This document shows positions 15,542-23,188 of a stretch of 30,048 bases of DNA, piece by piece; position 1 is the stretch's first letter; each line of letters opens with the position of its first letter. The notes beneath the pieces are model-generated. The model made no database searches. It had not been told where the DNA came from and saw nothing but the letters and a program-made list of their open reading frames with translations. The translations under genes and the position numbers were made by a program. The stretch comes from Lachnospiraceae bacterium UBA6452 (GTDB lineage: Bacteria > Bacillota > Clostridia > Lachnospirales > Lachnospiraceae): positions 991 to 31,038 of the forward strand of contig DJNY01000097.1 of the NCBI GenBank assembly GCA_002441865.1, read 5' to 3'.

Positions 15542-15670
15542 TTTATAAACCCTCCATCTGCCTGTGATGGTTCCATTGTACATATATTGAGTACCATTTA
15601 TGTCTCTATATCGAAATTCCCGTACAAAAAAATTCCTGTACAAATAATCTGTAGTTTTTCTCCTTCGGCT

Positions 15671-15699
15671 TTGATTTTGTTTTGTACTATTTGTACATT
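15671..15699 (+). promoter_or_regulatory. Candidate promoter of the SulP transporter gene
   Basis: TTGATT (15671-15676), 17-bp spacer, TACATT (15694-15699), four of six matches in each element. Two GTAC tetramers fall in and next to the spacer, part of a cluster at 15578-15696. The transcript would start near 15706, about 79 nt before the ATG. Confidence 0.45.
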
Positions 15700-15728
15700 T
15701 ACATTTCTACCGGAAAGTGCTATTTTTA

Positions 15729-15761
15729 ATGCGTTTGCTGCGTTGCGGCGGACGCATTTTT
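15729..15761 (+). terminator. Terminator-like hairpin in the SulP leader (possible attenuator)
   Basis: Bases 15729-15740 pair fully with 15746-15757 (12 pairs including three G-T wobbles) around the loop CGTTG, and TTTTT follows at 15757-15761. It lies 24 bp before the SulP start. No plus-strand gene lies upstream within kilobases that would need a terminator here, so premature termination control of the transporter is plausible. Confidence 0.55.
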
Positions 15762-15784
15762 GAACTTATGAGGAGAATGAAAAA

Positions 15785-17443
15785 ATGAATAAGGAAAAAC
15801 TCAAACCAAAGCTTTTCAGTGTCATGAAAACTTACACGAAAGAGCAGTTTCTGAAGGACGTTGTGGCAGGTATCATCGTTGCGATCATCGCGCTGCCTCT
15901 GTCTATCGCACTTGCCCTCGCATCCGGTGTCGGTCCGGAGGAAGGTATCTACACAGCCATTATCGCAGGCTTTCTGATCTCGTTCCTAGGTGGAAGCCGT
16001 GTCCAGATTGCCGGCCCTACCGCAGCCTTTGCCACGATCGTTGCAGGAATTGTTGCCAAAAACGGAATGGACGGTCTTGTGGTCGCTACCCTGATCGCTG
16101 GCGTTCTGCTGATCTTAATGGGTATATTCAGGCTTGGCAGTCTGATCCGCTTTATCCCGTTTACCATTACAACCGGATTTACAGCAGGTATTGCTGTCAC
16201 GATCGTGATCGGACAGTTAAAGGACTTTTTCGGTCTGACCTATGATGCAGGCGTAAAGCCGATCGAAACAGTCGATAAGATAAAAGCATTCTGCCGTTAT
16301 TTCAACACGATCAATATGCAGGCACTGCTCGTCGGTCTGATCTGCCTTGCGATCCTGATCCTCTGGCCACTTGTTTCCGAAAAGATCCCCGGCTCTCTGA
16401 TCGCCGTTATCGTTGGTATCGTGCTTGTAAAATGTCTGCATATGAAGGTAAATACGATCGGTGATCTGTATACGATCAGCTCAAGCCTTCCTCATTTCCG
16501 TTTTCCGCATTTAAGCCTTGCCATCATCCAGAGTGAGATGTCAGACGGCTTTACGATCGCGATCCTTGCTGCCATTGAATCTCTTCTGTCCTGCGTTGTT
16601 GCTGACAGTATGATCAATTCCAGGCACCGCTCCAATATGGAGCTGATCGCACAGGGTGTCGGCAATATCGGTTCTGTTTTATTTGGTGGTATCCCCGCTA
16701 CTGGTGCGATCGCAAGAACCGCTGCCAATATCAAAAACGGCGGACGTACGCCTGTTGCCGGCATGGTACATTCCGTTGTCCTTTTACTTGTACTTGTTGT
16801 ACTGATGCCTTATGCAGCCCTCATCCCTATGCCTGCCATTGCAGCGATCCTGTTCATGGTCGCCTACAATATGTGTGGCTGGCGCACCTTTGTCCATCTG
16901 TGCAAAACAGCACCTAAGAGTGATATCATCGTCCTGACCGCCACTTTTGTGCTGACAGTTGTGTTTGACCTGGTCGTTGCCATCGAGATTGGCATGATCG
17001 CAGCCTGCCTGCTCTTTATCAAGCGTATGAGCGAAGAAGCAGAAGTAAAGGGCTGGGTATATTATGACGAAAAGGAAGAAGATCCCGATTCCATCGATCA
17101 CAAGACGGTACCGCATCAGGTGCGTGTCTATGAGATCTCCGGTCCGATGTTCTTCGGTGTTGCGGAGCGTATCGCCGAGATCACGTTAAAGGACTTCACC
17201 AAATGTCTGGTCATCCGTATGCGTGGGGTTCCGGCACTTGATGCAACCGCAATGCGTTCTCTGGAGCAGCTTTACGAACGTTGTCAGAAAAGCGGCGTAC
17301 AGCTCGTTTTCTCCCATGTGAATGAACAGCCGATGCGGACAATGGAAAAGGATGGTTTTATCGAAGAAGTCGGGAAAGAAAACTTCTGTGCCCATATCGA
17401 TGATGCCCTGAAAAGAGCCGCACAGATCGTAGCTGCAGACTGA
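15785..17443 (+). CDS. SulP/SLC26-family inorganic anion transporter with STAS domain
   Basis: 552 residues, typical length. The membrane domain (about 25-400) begins DVVAGIIVAIIALPLSIALA and carries the SulP signature GGSRVQIAGPTAAF at 69-82; about ten to twelve helices are visible. A cytoplasmic STAS domain covers about 440-545 (VRVYEISGPMFFGVAE ... CLVIRMRGVPALDATAM). The family moves sulfate, bicarbonate or organic dicarboxylates, often with protons or sodium; the substrate cannot be decided from sequence. No sulfate-assimilation or carbonic anhydrase gene is next to it. AGGAG lies eight to nine bases before the ATG. It shares a bidirectional terminator with thrS. Confidence 0.94.
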   Translation: MNKEKLKPKLFSVMKTYTKEQFLKDVVAGIIVAIIALPLSIALALASGVGPEEGIYTAIIAGFLISFLGGSRVQIAGPTAAFATIVAGIVAKNGMDGLVVATLIAGVLLILMGIFRLGSLIRFIPFTITTGFTAGIAVTIVIGQLKDFFGLTYDAGVKPIETVDKIKAFCRYFNTINMQALLVGLICLAILILWPLVSEKIPGSLIAVIVGIVLVKCLHMKVNTIGDLYTISSSLPHFRFPHLSLAIIQSEMSDGFTIAILAAIESLLSCVVADSMINSRHRSNMELIAQGVGNIGSVLFGGIPATGAIARTAANIKNGGRTPVAGMVHSVVLLLVLVVLMPYAALIPMPAIAAILFMVAYNMCGWRTFVHLCKTAPKSDIIVLTATFVLTVVFDLVVAIEIGMIAACLLFIKRMSEEAEVKGWVYYDEKEEDPDSIDHKTVPHQVRVYEISGPMFFGVAERIAEITLKDFTKCLVIRMRGVPALDATAMRSLEQLYERCQKSGVQLVFSHVNEQPMRTMEKDGFIEEVGKENFCAHIDDALKRAAQIVAAD

Positions 17444-17455
17444 TATATTTCCATA

Positions 17456-17493
17456 AAAATAACTCCTGCGGCAAATGCAGCAGGAGTTATTTT
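17456..17493. terminator. Bidirectional terminator between SulP gene and thrS
   Basis: AAAATAACTCCTGC (17456-17469) pairs perfectly with GCAGGAGTTATTTT (17480-17493) around a ten-base loop. Both arms carry A/T runs, so it can end the SulP transcript on plus and the thrS transcript on minus. Confidence 0.9.
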
Positions 17494-17502
17494 CTATTGC
17501 AA

Positions 17503-19260
17503 CTATCTCAGTTTCTGTTCGATCTCATTTTCGATCTTTTCTACAAACTCATCAACAGGCATTGTTGTTGTTTCAGCCTGTCCATGCAGTCTGTAAGAAA
17601 CTGTCTTGTTTTCCATTTCGTTAAAGCCGATCACCAAAAGGTACGGAACCTTTTCAATCTGTCCTTCACGCATACGGTAGCCAAGCTTTTCGGATCTGTC
17701 ATCCAGCTCTACTCTCACATACTTGTCATCCAGTTTTTCCTGAACGGATTTTGCATAGGCCATCAGTTCTTCATTGTCTGTCTTAACAGGCATGATCCTT
17801 ACCTGTACAGGTGCCAGCCATGTTGGCAGGTTACCCTTTGTTTCCTCTAAGATATATGCCATGAATCTGTCAAGGGATCCGAGGATCGCTCTGTGCAGTA
17901 CAACCGGTGTTTTCTTCTCGCCGTCTTTATCAATATAAGTCAGGTTGAATTTAGCAGGCAGACAGAAGTCAAGCTGGCAGGTAGAAAGTGTATATTCGTT
18001 ACCGACAGCAGGCTTTACATTGACATCCAGCTTCGGTCCATAGAAAGCGGCTTCACCGATCTCTTCCGTATATTCAATACCGATACTGTTCATAACATCA
18101 CGCAGGGCATTTTCCGCTGTGTTCCACATCTCATCGTCATCATGATATTTCTCTTTGTTCTCCGGATCACGCAGGGAAAGTACACAACGGTAATCTGTAA
18201 TACCGAAATCCTTGTATGTGCTGAAGATCAGATCGACTACTCTTGTAAATTCATCTTTGATCTGTTCCGGTGTTACAAACAGATGCGCATCATTCTGGCA
18301 GAAATGCCTTCCTCTTTCAATACCCTTTAACGTACCGCTTGCTTCAAAACGGAAGTCATGCGCGATCTCACCGATACGGATCGGCAGATCTTTATAGGAA
18401 TGCATTCTGTTTGCATAGATCATCATATGATGCGGGCAGTTCATCGGACGGAGCACGAAAGACTCTCCTTCCACTTCCATTGCCGGGAACATATTCTCCT
18501 TGTAATGATCCCAGTGACCGGATGTCTTATACAGATTGACGGTTCCGACACATGGAGTCATAACATGCAGATAACCAAGCTTTCTTTCCTTTTCTTTGAT
18601 ATAATTTTCAAGCTCCTGCCAGATCGTATAGCCCTTTGGCAGGAACATTGGTAAGCCACGGCCAACCAGATCGTCTACCATGAACAGATTCATGTCTTTA
18701 CCGATCTTTCTGTGGTCTCTTTCTTTGGCTTCTTCTAACAGTTTTAAATGATCTTCCAGTTCTTCCGGTGTCGGGAAGCATACACCGTAGATTCTCTGCA
18801 GCACTTTATTTTTGCTGTCGCCCTTCCAGTATGCACCGGAATGTCTGATCAGCTTAAAGTTACGGCAAAGCTTTACATTGTCTACGTGCGGTCCACGGCA
18901 GAGATCTGTGAAATCACCCTGTTCATAACAGGTAATATTACCGTCTTCCAGTCCGTCGATCAGATCCAGCTTATATTCATCATCCTTGAACATTTCCTTT
19001 GCTTCTTCCTTGGAAATTTCCTTACGGACAATTTTCTTACCGGATTTGCAGACCTTTTTCATTTCCTTTTCGATCTTTTCAATATCTTCATCACGGATGA
19101 CATCATCTCCAAGATCCACATCATAATAGAACCCTTCCGCTACAACAGGTCCTACCCAGAATTTAGCCTGTGGATACAGATGCTTGATCGCCTGTGCCAT
19201 CACATGGGCGCAGGAATGGTTGAGTGTCTTCAGCTCTTCGTTTTCTTTAAAGTTTACCAT
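17503..19260 (-). CDS. thrS: Threonyl-tRNA synthetase, form without the TGS domain
   Basis: 585 residues from MVNFKENEELK. The start at 19260 has AGGAAAGGA nearby; the frame continues upstream but that DNA is the T-box leader. The protein begins almost directly with the N2 editing domain (NHSCAHVMAQA, H15 and H19; DLCRGPHVDN further on), so the N-terminal TGS domain (about 60 residues in E. coli ThrRS) is absent. The class II core follows: zinc ligands in NCPHHMM, DAHLF and VVLHRA; motif 2 FRFEASGTLKGIERGR; motif 3 ILGSLDRFMAYILEE. The anticodon-binding domain is at the end (APVQVRIMPV ...). It charges tRNA-Thr, with editing of Ser-tRNA-Thr. Transcribed alone under T-box control. Confidence 0.97.
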   Translation of the reverse strand: MVNFKENEELKTLNHSCAHVMAQAIKHLYPQAKFWVGPVVAEGFYYDVDLGDDVIRDEDIEKIEKEMKKVCKSGKKIVRKEISKEEAKEMFKDDEYKLDLIDGLEDGNITCYEQGDFTDLCRGPHVDNVKLCRNFKLIRHSGAYWKGDSKNKVLQRIYGVCFPTPEELEDHLKLLEEAKERDHRKIGKDMNLFMVDDLVGRGLPMFLPKGYTIWQELENYIKEKERKLGYLHVMTPCVGTVNLYKTSGHWDHYKENMFPAMEVEGESFVLRPMNCPHHMMIYANRMHSYKDLPIRIGEIAHDFRFEASGTLKGIERGRHFCQNDAHLFVTPEQIKDEFTRVVDLIFSTYKDFGITDYRCVLSLRDPENKEKYHDDDEMWNTAENALRDVMNSIGIEYTEEIGEAAFYGPKLDVNVKPAVGNEYTLSTCQLDFCLPAKFNLTYIDKDGEKKTPVVLHRAILGSLDRFMAYILEETKGNLPTWLAPVQVRIMPVKTDNEELMAYAKSVQEKLDDKYVRVELDDRSEKLGYRMREGQIEKVPYLLVIGFNEMENKTVSYRLHGQAETTTMPVDEFVEKIENEIEQKLR

Positions 19261-19261
19261 T

Positions 19262-19523
19262 TTCGTTTCCTTTCCTGATCCTGAACCATAAAAAAACATC
19301 CTCCGATACGCATACACATATCTAAGGGTGCTCTCACACGGTTCCACCTTATGTTTTACTCTTTGCTTATAACGCAGCTACACGGTGACGCTTCGGCTGC
19401 AGCCTTCTGCGCACAGCTCGGGAGTGGTCTTCATACAGTCTCTGCATAAGCAGCTTCCAGCACCTGCTGCTCTCTCTGGATGCGTCCTCCGCACTACTCT
19501 CTCCGTCATTGCTTTTCCATTTC
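19262..19523 (-). promoter_or_regulatory. T-box riboswitch leader of thrS (threonine specifier ACC)
   Basis: The minus-strand leader holds the T-box sequence AAGGTGGAACCGTG (19350-19337), near the consensus AGGGTGGNACCGCG. The TGGA within it would pair with a tRNA ending UCCA, so tRNA-Thr should carry U73. In the stem I 3' strand, GAAG-ACC-ACTCC places a threonine specifier ACC at 19428-19426. AAGGTG (19350-19345) can alternatively pair with CACCCTT (19330-19324), a competing structure. A T7 run lies just before the coding start. Uncharged tRNA-Thr is expected to raise thrS expression. Confidence 0.88.
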
Positions 19524-19529
19524 AAATGC

Positions 19530-19558
19530 ATTTTACCACGCAGAAAATGTTTTCACAA
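19530..19558 (-). promoter_or_regulatory. thrS promoter
   Basis: On the minus strand TTGTGA (19558-19553), 17-bp spacer, TAAAAT (19535-19530), directly ahead of the T-box leader. The remaining 58 bp up to mscL (start 19617) include TATAAT at about 19584, a probable mscL -10 with no clear -35. Confidence 0.75.
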
Positions 19559-19616
19559 TAGGATTTTTTATCTTTTTCTGTTATAATATAGAAAAATATG
19601 ACAGAAGGAGATTATC

Positions 19617-20063
19617 ATGAAAAAATTTTTTAACGAGTTCAAAGCATTCATCAGCCGTGGCAATGTCATGGACATGGCAGTCGGTATCATCATCGGCGGC
19701 GCATTCACCAGCATCGTATCTTCTCTGGTAGAAGACATCATTACCCCGATCTTAGGTCTTTTCGGTGGTATGAACTTTGATAAGCTGTCCTGGAATATTT
19801 TAGGAGAAGTTACCTTAAACTACGGCAAATTCCTGACTGCGATCATCAACTTCCTGATCATGGCATTTGTTGTATTTGTTATCGTCAAAGCGATCAACAC
19901 CGCATCTGCCAGGCTCGCCGCTCTGGAAAAGAAGCCGGAAGAAGTCAAGACAACAAAGATCTGTCCGATGTGCAGATCCGAGATTTCCATTGAGGCATGT
20001 CGTTGTCCGCAGTGTACTTCTGTTTTAGACGAAGCCGAAATGCAGAAACGCAGCGTTCAGTAA
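19617..20063 (+). CDS. mscL: Large-conductance mechanosensitive channel with C-terminal CxxC module
   Basis: 148 residues. Opens under membrane tension to release solutes in hypo-osmotic shock. The MscL signature is present: FKAFISRGNVMDMAVGIIIGGAFTSIVSSLVEDI is TM1 (about 15-45), and the second helix is FLTAIINFLIMAFVVFVIVKA (about 82-102). The tail has a four-cysteine zinc-ribbon-like motif, CPMC ... CRCPQC (roughly residues 121-138), which E. coli MscL lacks but which I recall from many Clostridia. AGAAGGAG precedes the ATG. Divergent from thrS, followed by a strong bidirectional terminator. Confidence 0.95.
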   Translation: MKKFFNEFKAFISRGNVMDMAVGIIIGGAFTSIVSSLVEDIITPILGLFGGMNFDKLSWNILGEVTLNYGKFLTAIINFLIMAFVVFVIVKAINTASARLAALEKKPEEVKTTKICPMCRSEISIEACRCPQCTSVLDEAEMQKRSVQ

Positions 20064-20081
20064 TTTTCTTCATAAATATAT

Positions 20082-20120
20082 AAAGTCTCAGTTCTGTTTA
20101 TCTGTGTACTGAGACTTTTT
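20082..20120. terminator. Terminator between mscL and the MerR gene
   Basis: AAAGTCTCAGT (20082-20092) pairs with ACTGAGACTTT (20108-20118), followed by more T on the plus strand. It lies 18 bases from the mscL stop and 18 bases from the convergent MerR gene's stop, so it probably serves both. Confidence 0.88.
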
Positions 20121-20138
20121 ATTTACATATCTGTGCTA

Positions 20139-20975
20139 TCATGCTTCCCTGATCCTTTGAACCGGGATCCTGATCTCGGTGACAAACTTTTCAGGATCAT
20201 CCGTCAGACCATTATCGATCAGCGTGATCTCCCGGGAAAACCCGGTTGCTTCCAGCTTATACTCTTTCATATAAGCAAGCAGTTTTTCATAGTGAGCCGG
20301 TGCTTCCTTATGACTGCCGCGGAACCGTATCATCACACAATCCATTTCCGGAAATTCTTCTGTTTCACCCTCGTAATCATCTTCCTCATCCAGCAGCAAA
20401 AACACCAGCTCGTAATCTGAAAATCTGCCTTTTGCAAGGCTTTCCTCCGTGATCCCCACACCGACTTTTCCCAGAAAGACAAGTGTTTCCTTCTGGTTTT
20501 CTTCCAGCCTGCGGATCGAATATTCCAGATCCAGATAAGAACTTAGCTGCAGCTTATCGCGGATCCAGGCAAGCCTTCCCGCCGGTATTTTATCTGTGGT
20601 GATCTCTTCCAGTGTTGCCTGCATTGCTTCATTCAAACGCGCCAGCCGGTGCTCTATCTTTCGCTCTGCAAGCTCCAGCTCCCGTTTCTTTTCCCGGATC
20701 ATTTCTTTTTGCCAGAGCAGCTTTTCCCGCATCACATCCACATCCCTGTTCTGCAGGAAATCAGCGATCTGGGGCAGCGGCATATCCAGCACACGCAGAT
20801 AGCGGATCGTGTTTAAGACTTCAAGCTGTCTTGCACCATAATACCGGTAGCCCGTTTTTTTATCCACATATTCCGGCATCAGAAGCCCCGCCTGCTCATA
20901 ATGGCGCAGGGTTCCCATGCTGACATGCAGCATTTTCGCTACTTCTCCGATTTTAAACAGTTTCGTTTCTTCCAT
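20139..20975 (-). CDS. MerR-family regulator with effector domain (BmrR/BltR-like), for the MATE exporter
   Basis: 278 residues. A winged helix-turn-helix occupies 6-75 (FKIGEVAKMLHVSMGTLRHYE, then YRYYGARQLEVLNTIRYLR). A long coiled coil follows at about 82-120 (REKLLWQKEMIREKKRELELAERK), then a GyrI-like effector-binding domain at about 125-277. This architecture is that of multidrug-sensing BmrR/BltR regulators, which bind drug-like cations and twist the promoter DNA to activate it. It overlaps the upstream MATE gene by 23 bp, so the two are one operon. The operator with a 19-bp spacer lies at 22325-22355. AAGGAAG precedes the ATG. The inducer is unknown. Confidence 0.92.
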   Translation of the reverse strand: MEETKLFKIGEVAKMLHVSMGTLRHYEQAGLLMPEYVDKKTGYRYYGARQLEVLNTIRYLRVLDMPLPQIADFLQNRDVDVMREKLLWQKEMIREKKRELELAERKIEHRLARLNEAMQATLEEITTDKIPAGRLAWIRDKLQLSSYLDLEYSIRRLEENQKETLVFLGKVGVGITEESLAKGRFSDYELVFLLLDEEDDYEGETEEFPEMDCVMIRFRGSHKEAPAHYEKLLAYMKEYKLEATGFSREITLIDNGLTDDPEKFVTEIRIPVQRIREA

Positions 20976-22305
20976 AAATAAGCTTCCTTTTCCTCATCCA
21001 GACAAAAAACAGAATACAGATGATCGTAGACAAAAGAGAACCTGCCGGTGCTGACAGTCCCATCGGAAACAGGGTATCCGGGAAATATTCAGAAGTCAGA
21101 TAAGCCCCCGGTACACGTACCAGCACGATCGCACATACGTTGTGGATAAATCCGATATAGGAAAGTCCGTAAGCACAGAAATAACCGGTAAAGCAAAACT
21201 GGAACCCCGCCAGAAACGCATCCCAGATATAAGCGCGCAGATATTGACTGCCCAGTACGATCACGACCGCATCCTTTGTGAAAAATCCCAGAATATACTC
21301 TGCCGCTGCTTCTGTCACAAGCCCGATCAGAATACCGTATACACTCGTGATAAGCATTGCCGTATACAATGTCTTTGCCGCCCTGTCATGCCTGTCTGCA
21401 CCAATATTCTGTGCTGCAAGTGCCGATACCGTTGCCAGCATGGAAGACGGTACGATAAATGCCGCACTGATAAACTTCTCCACAATACCGACCGCAGCTG
21501 CCGGATTTAGGCCACGCTGGTTTGCAATGATCGTGATGATGATAAATGCAACCTGGATAAACCCGTCCTGCAAGGCGACCGGAACACCGATGGAAAGCAG
21601 CATTTTCATGACAGACACCTGTGGTCTGAAATCTCTCTTTGTCAGATGGATCCCCATCTGCTTTTTACTGATCGCGGCAAGCGAGATCACAACACTGATC
21701 GTCTGTGCCAGCGTCGTGCCAAGTGCCGCTCCGACCGGTCCCATGGACATGGCTCCGATAAACAGATAATCCAGTCCGATATTCGCCACACACGCGATCG
21801 CCACAAAATACATCGGACTTCTGGAATCTCCGAGCCCGCGGAAGATCGAGCTGATGATATTATAGGCTGTAATAAACGGAATCCCGATAAAGCAGACAAA
21901 CAGATACTGCATGGTTCCCTGCACAGCTTCCTGCGGTGTACTGATGAGCATAACAATAGGCTTTAACAAAAGCAGTAAGCCAAGGGTAAATACAACCGAA
22001 ACGATCATAAACAGTGTCACGGTATTACCGATCGCCAATGCTGCCTCATCTGTTTTTTTCGCTCCGATGGCACGTCCCACCGTGACTGTTGTTCCCATGG
22101 CAAGCCCGACGATGATGACCGTCAGCATATGCATTACCTGACTGCCGATCGAAACTGCCGTTGTTGCTGCCACGCCGTTAAACTGCCCAATAATATACAG
22201 ATCTGCCATTCCATACAATGTCTGCAGAAAATACGACAGCAGATATGGCAGAGCAAAATATAAAATTGTCTGAAATACATTTCCTGTGGTCAGATCTTTT
22301 TTCAT
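20953..22305 (-). CDS. MATE-family multidrug/cation exporter
   Basis: 450 residues from ATG 22305. The frame opens with GTG at 22320 and ATG at 22311, but GGGAGG (22319-22314) is correctly spaced only for 22305. About twelve membrane helices in two halves are visible, with the MATE pattern: LTTGNVFQTILYFALPYLLSYFLQTLYGMADLYIIGQF at the start, and VTVGRAIGAKK near 80. MATE proteins export cationic drugs and metabolites using a sodium or proton gradient. The MerR regulator gene overlaps its 3' end, and the operator sits directly upstream, so export induced by a toxic compound is likely. Confidence 0.94.
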   Translation of the reverse strand: MKKDLTTGNVFQTILYFALPYLLSYFLQTLYGMADLYIIGQFNGVAATTAVSIGSQVMHMLTVIIVGLAMGTTVTVGRAIGAKKTDEAALAIGNTVTLFMIVSVVFTLGLLLLLKPIVMLISTPQEAVQGTMQYLFVCFIGIPFITAYNIISSIFRGLGDSRSPMYFVAIACVANIGLDYLFIGAMSMGPVGAALGTTLAQTISVVISLAAISKKQMGIHLTKRDFRPQVSVMKMLLSIGVPVALQDGFIQVAFIIITIIANQRGLNPAAAVGIVEKFISAAFIVPSSMLATVSALAAQNIGADRHDRAAKTLYTAMLITSVYGILIGLVTEAAAEYILGFFTKDAVVIVLGSQYLRAYIWDAFLAGFQFCFTGYFCAYGLSYIGFIHNVCAIVLVRVPGAYLTSEYFPDTLFPMGLSAPAGSLLSTIICILFFVWMRKRKLIYGRNETV

Positions 22306-22324
22306 CTTCATTCCTCCCACACGA

Positions 22325-22355
22325 ATATTAAACCTTACAATTATTGTAAGGTCAA
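22325..22355 (-). promoter_or_regulatory. MerR-type promoter with 19-bp spacer and 21-bp dyad
   Basis: On the minus strand TTGACC (22355-22350), a 19-bp spacer, TAATAT (22330-22325). The spacer is filled by a perfect dyad, ACCTTACAAT-A-ATTGTAAGGT, at 22352-22332. Elongated spacers centred on a palindrome are the mark of MerR activation. The regulator is the second gene of the operon that it would control. Confidence 0.9.
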
Positions 22356-22371
22356 GCTTTCATTTTATAAA
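22344..22371 (+). promoter_or_regulatory. Candidate promoter of the VanY-like gene, overlapping the MerR operator
   Basis: TTGTAA (22344-22349), 16-bp spacer, TATAAA (22366-22371) on the plus strand. The -35 lies inside the 21-bp MerR dyad, so MerR occupancy could affect both directions. The start codon at 22440 is about 60 bp downstream of the expected start. Confidence 0.45.
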
Positions 22372-22439
22372 AATCTTAATGATTCCTTAAAGCAGTCTTT
22401 CATCTTATACGGTATTGTATGAGAAAAGAGGGTAAGGAC

Positions 22440-23120
22440 ATGGCAGGAAGAAGAAGGAAAAAGAAACGCAATCGATACAGAAAACATATCATAGTCTGGG
22501 TTCTGCTGCTCCTTGTGGCAGCCTGTTTCTGCGGCGATAAGCTGCAGCAGACACTTCATAAAATGCCAAGTGAAGCGGACTGGGAACTGATCGTCGTCAA
22601 TAAATGGAATACGATCCCGGATGGGTATCAGACAGAACTGACTACATTATCAAACGGAAAACAGATAGACAGCCGGATCTACCCGGCACTGCAGGATCTG
22701 TTTGATGCTATGCGGGCAGACGGCATTTATCCGGTCGTCCGGGAAGGTTTCCGTACCACAACCGATCAGCAGTCCATTCTGGACGATAAGATCAAAGCCT
22801 ATGAACAGGAAGGACTCAGCAGTCTTCTTGCAAAAAAGATGGCATCGGAATGGGTCGCTGCGCCCGGTACAAGCGAGCACCAGCTTGGAATTGCTGTCGA
22901 TATCAATGCAGACAAGACAAAGTCCACCAATGACGTCGTCTATGCATGGCTGGCGGAGCACGCCTGGGAATACGGCTTTATCCTGCGTTACCCCAAGAAC
23001 AAAGAAAGTATAACAGGAACCGGTTATGAACCATGGCATTACCGCTATGTCGGAAAAGAGGCTGCAAAGGAGATCCGGCAGAAAGGATGCTGTCTGGAAG
23101 AATATGTAACGCAGAAATAA
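22440..23120 (+). CDS. VanY/LdcB-like D-alanyl-D-alanine carboxypeptidase (peptidase M15), membrane anchored
   Basis: 226 residues from ATG 22440; GAGGG lies seven bases upstream, while an in-frame ATG at 22419 has no such site. After an Arg/Lys-rich start comes one membrane helix (about 16-31), so the enzyme domain is outside. M15 features follow: REGFRTTTDQQ (101-111), zinc ligands in SEHQLGIAVD (H147, D154), and EPWHYRYV (E197 catalytic, H200 zinc). These enzymes trim the terminal D-Ala from cell-wall stem peptides. No vanH/A/X or vanS/R genes are nearby, so a vancomycin-resistance role is not supported; ordinary wall remodelling is. Divergent from the MATE-MerR operon, and followed by a terminator. 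Confidence 0.93.
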   Translation: MAGRRRKKKRNRYRKHIIVWVLLLLVAACFCGDKLQQTLHKMPSEADWELIVVNKWNTIPDGYQTELTTLSNGKQIDSRIYPALQDLFDAMRADGIYPVVREGFRTTTDQQSILDDKIKAYEQEGLSSLLAKKMASEWVAAPGTSEHQLGIAVDINADKTKSTNDVVYAWLAEHAWEYGFILRYPKNKESITGTGYEPWHYRYVGKEAAKEIRQKGCCLEEYVTQK

Positions 23121-23139
23121 AGAATGTGCCATAGTATAG

Positions 23140-23188
23140 AAAAGCCACAGCTTTGCATAATAGATCATGCATGCGCTGTGGCTTTTTT
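23140..23188. terminator. Bidirectional terminator between the VanY-like and MATE genes
   Basis: AAAAGCCACAGC (23140-23151) pairs with GCTGTGGCTTTT (23175-23186), then TT. The right arm lies inside the last codons of the minus-strand MATE gene (stop at 23165), so that gene's own 3' end forms half of the stem. Confidence 0.85.

Noticed and set aside
15104..15763. Plus-strand open frame of about 219 codons
   Set aside because: Overlaps the small membrane-protein gene, which has a good ribosome binding site, and runs across promoter and terminator signals; no recognisable motifs.
19261..19347. 29-codon N-terminal extension of ThrRS
   Set aside because: This DNA is the 3' part of the T-box leader; a well-placed ribosome binding site supports the start at 19260.
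22440..23120. Vancomycin-resistance gene vanY
   Set aside because: The M15 carboxypeptidase domain is real, but no vanS/R, vanH/A/X or vanZ lies nearby. General wall remodelling is the safer call.
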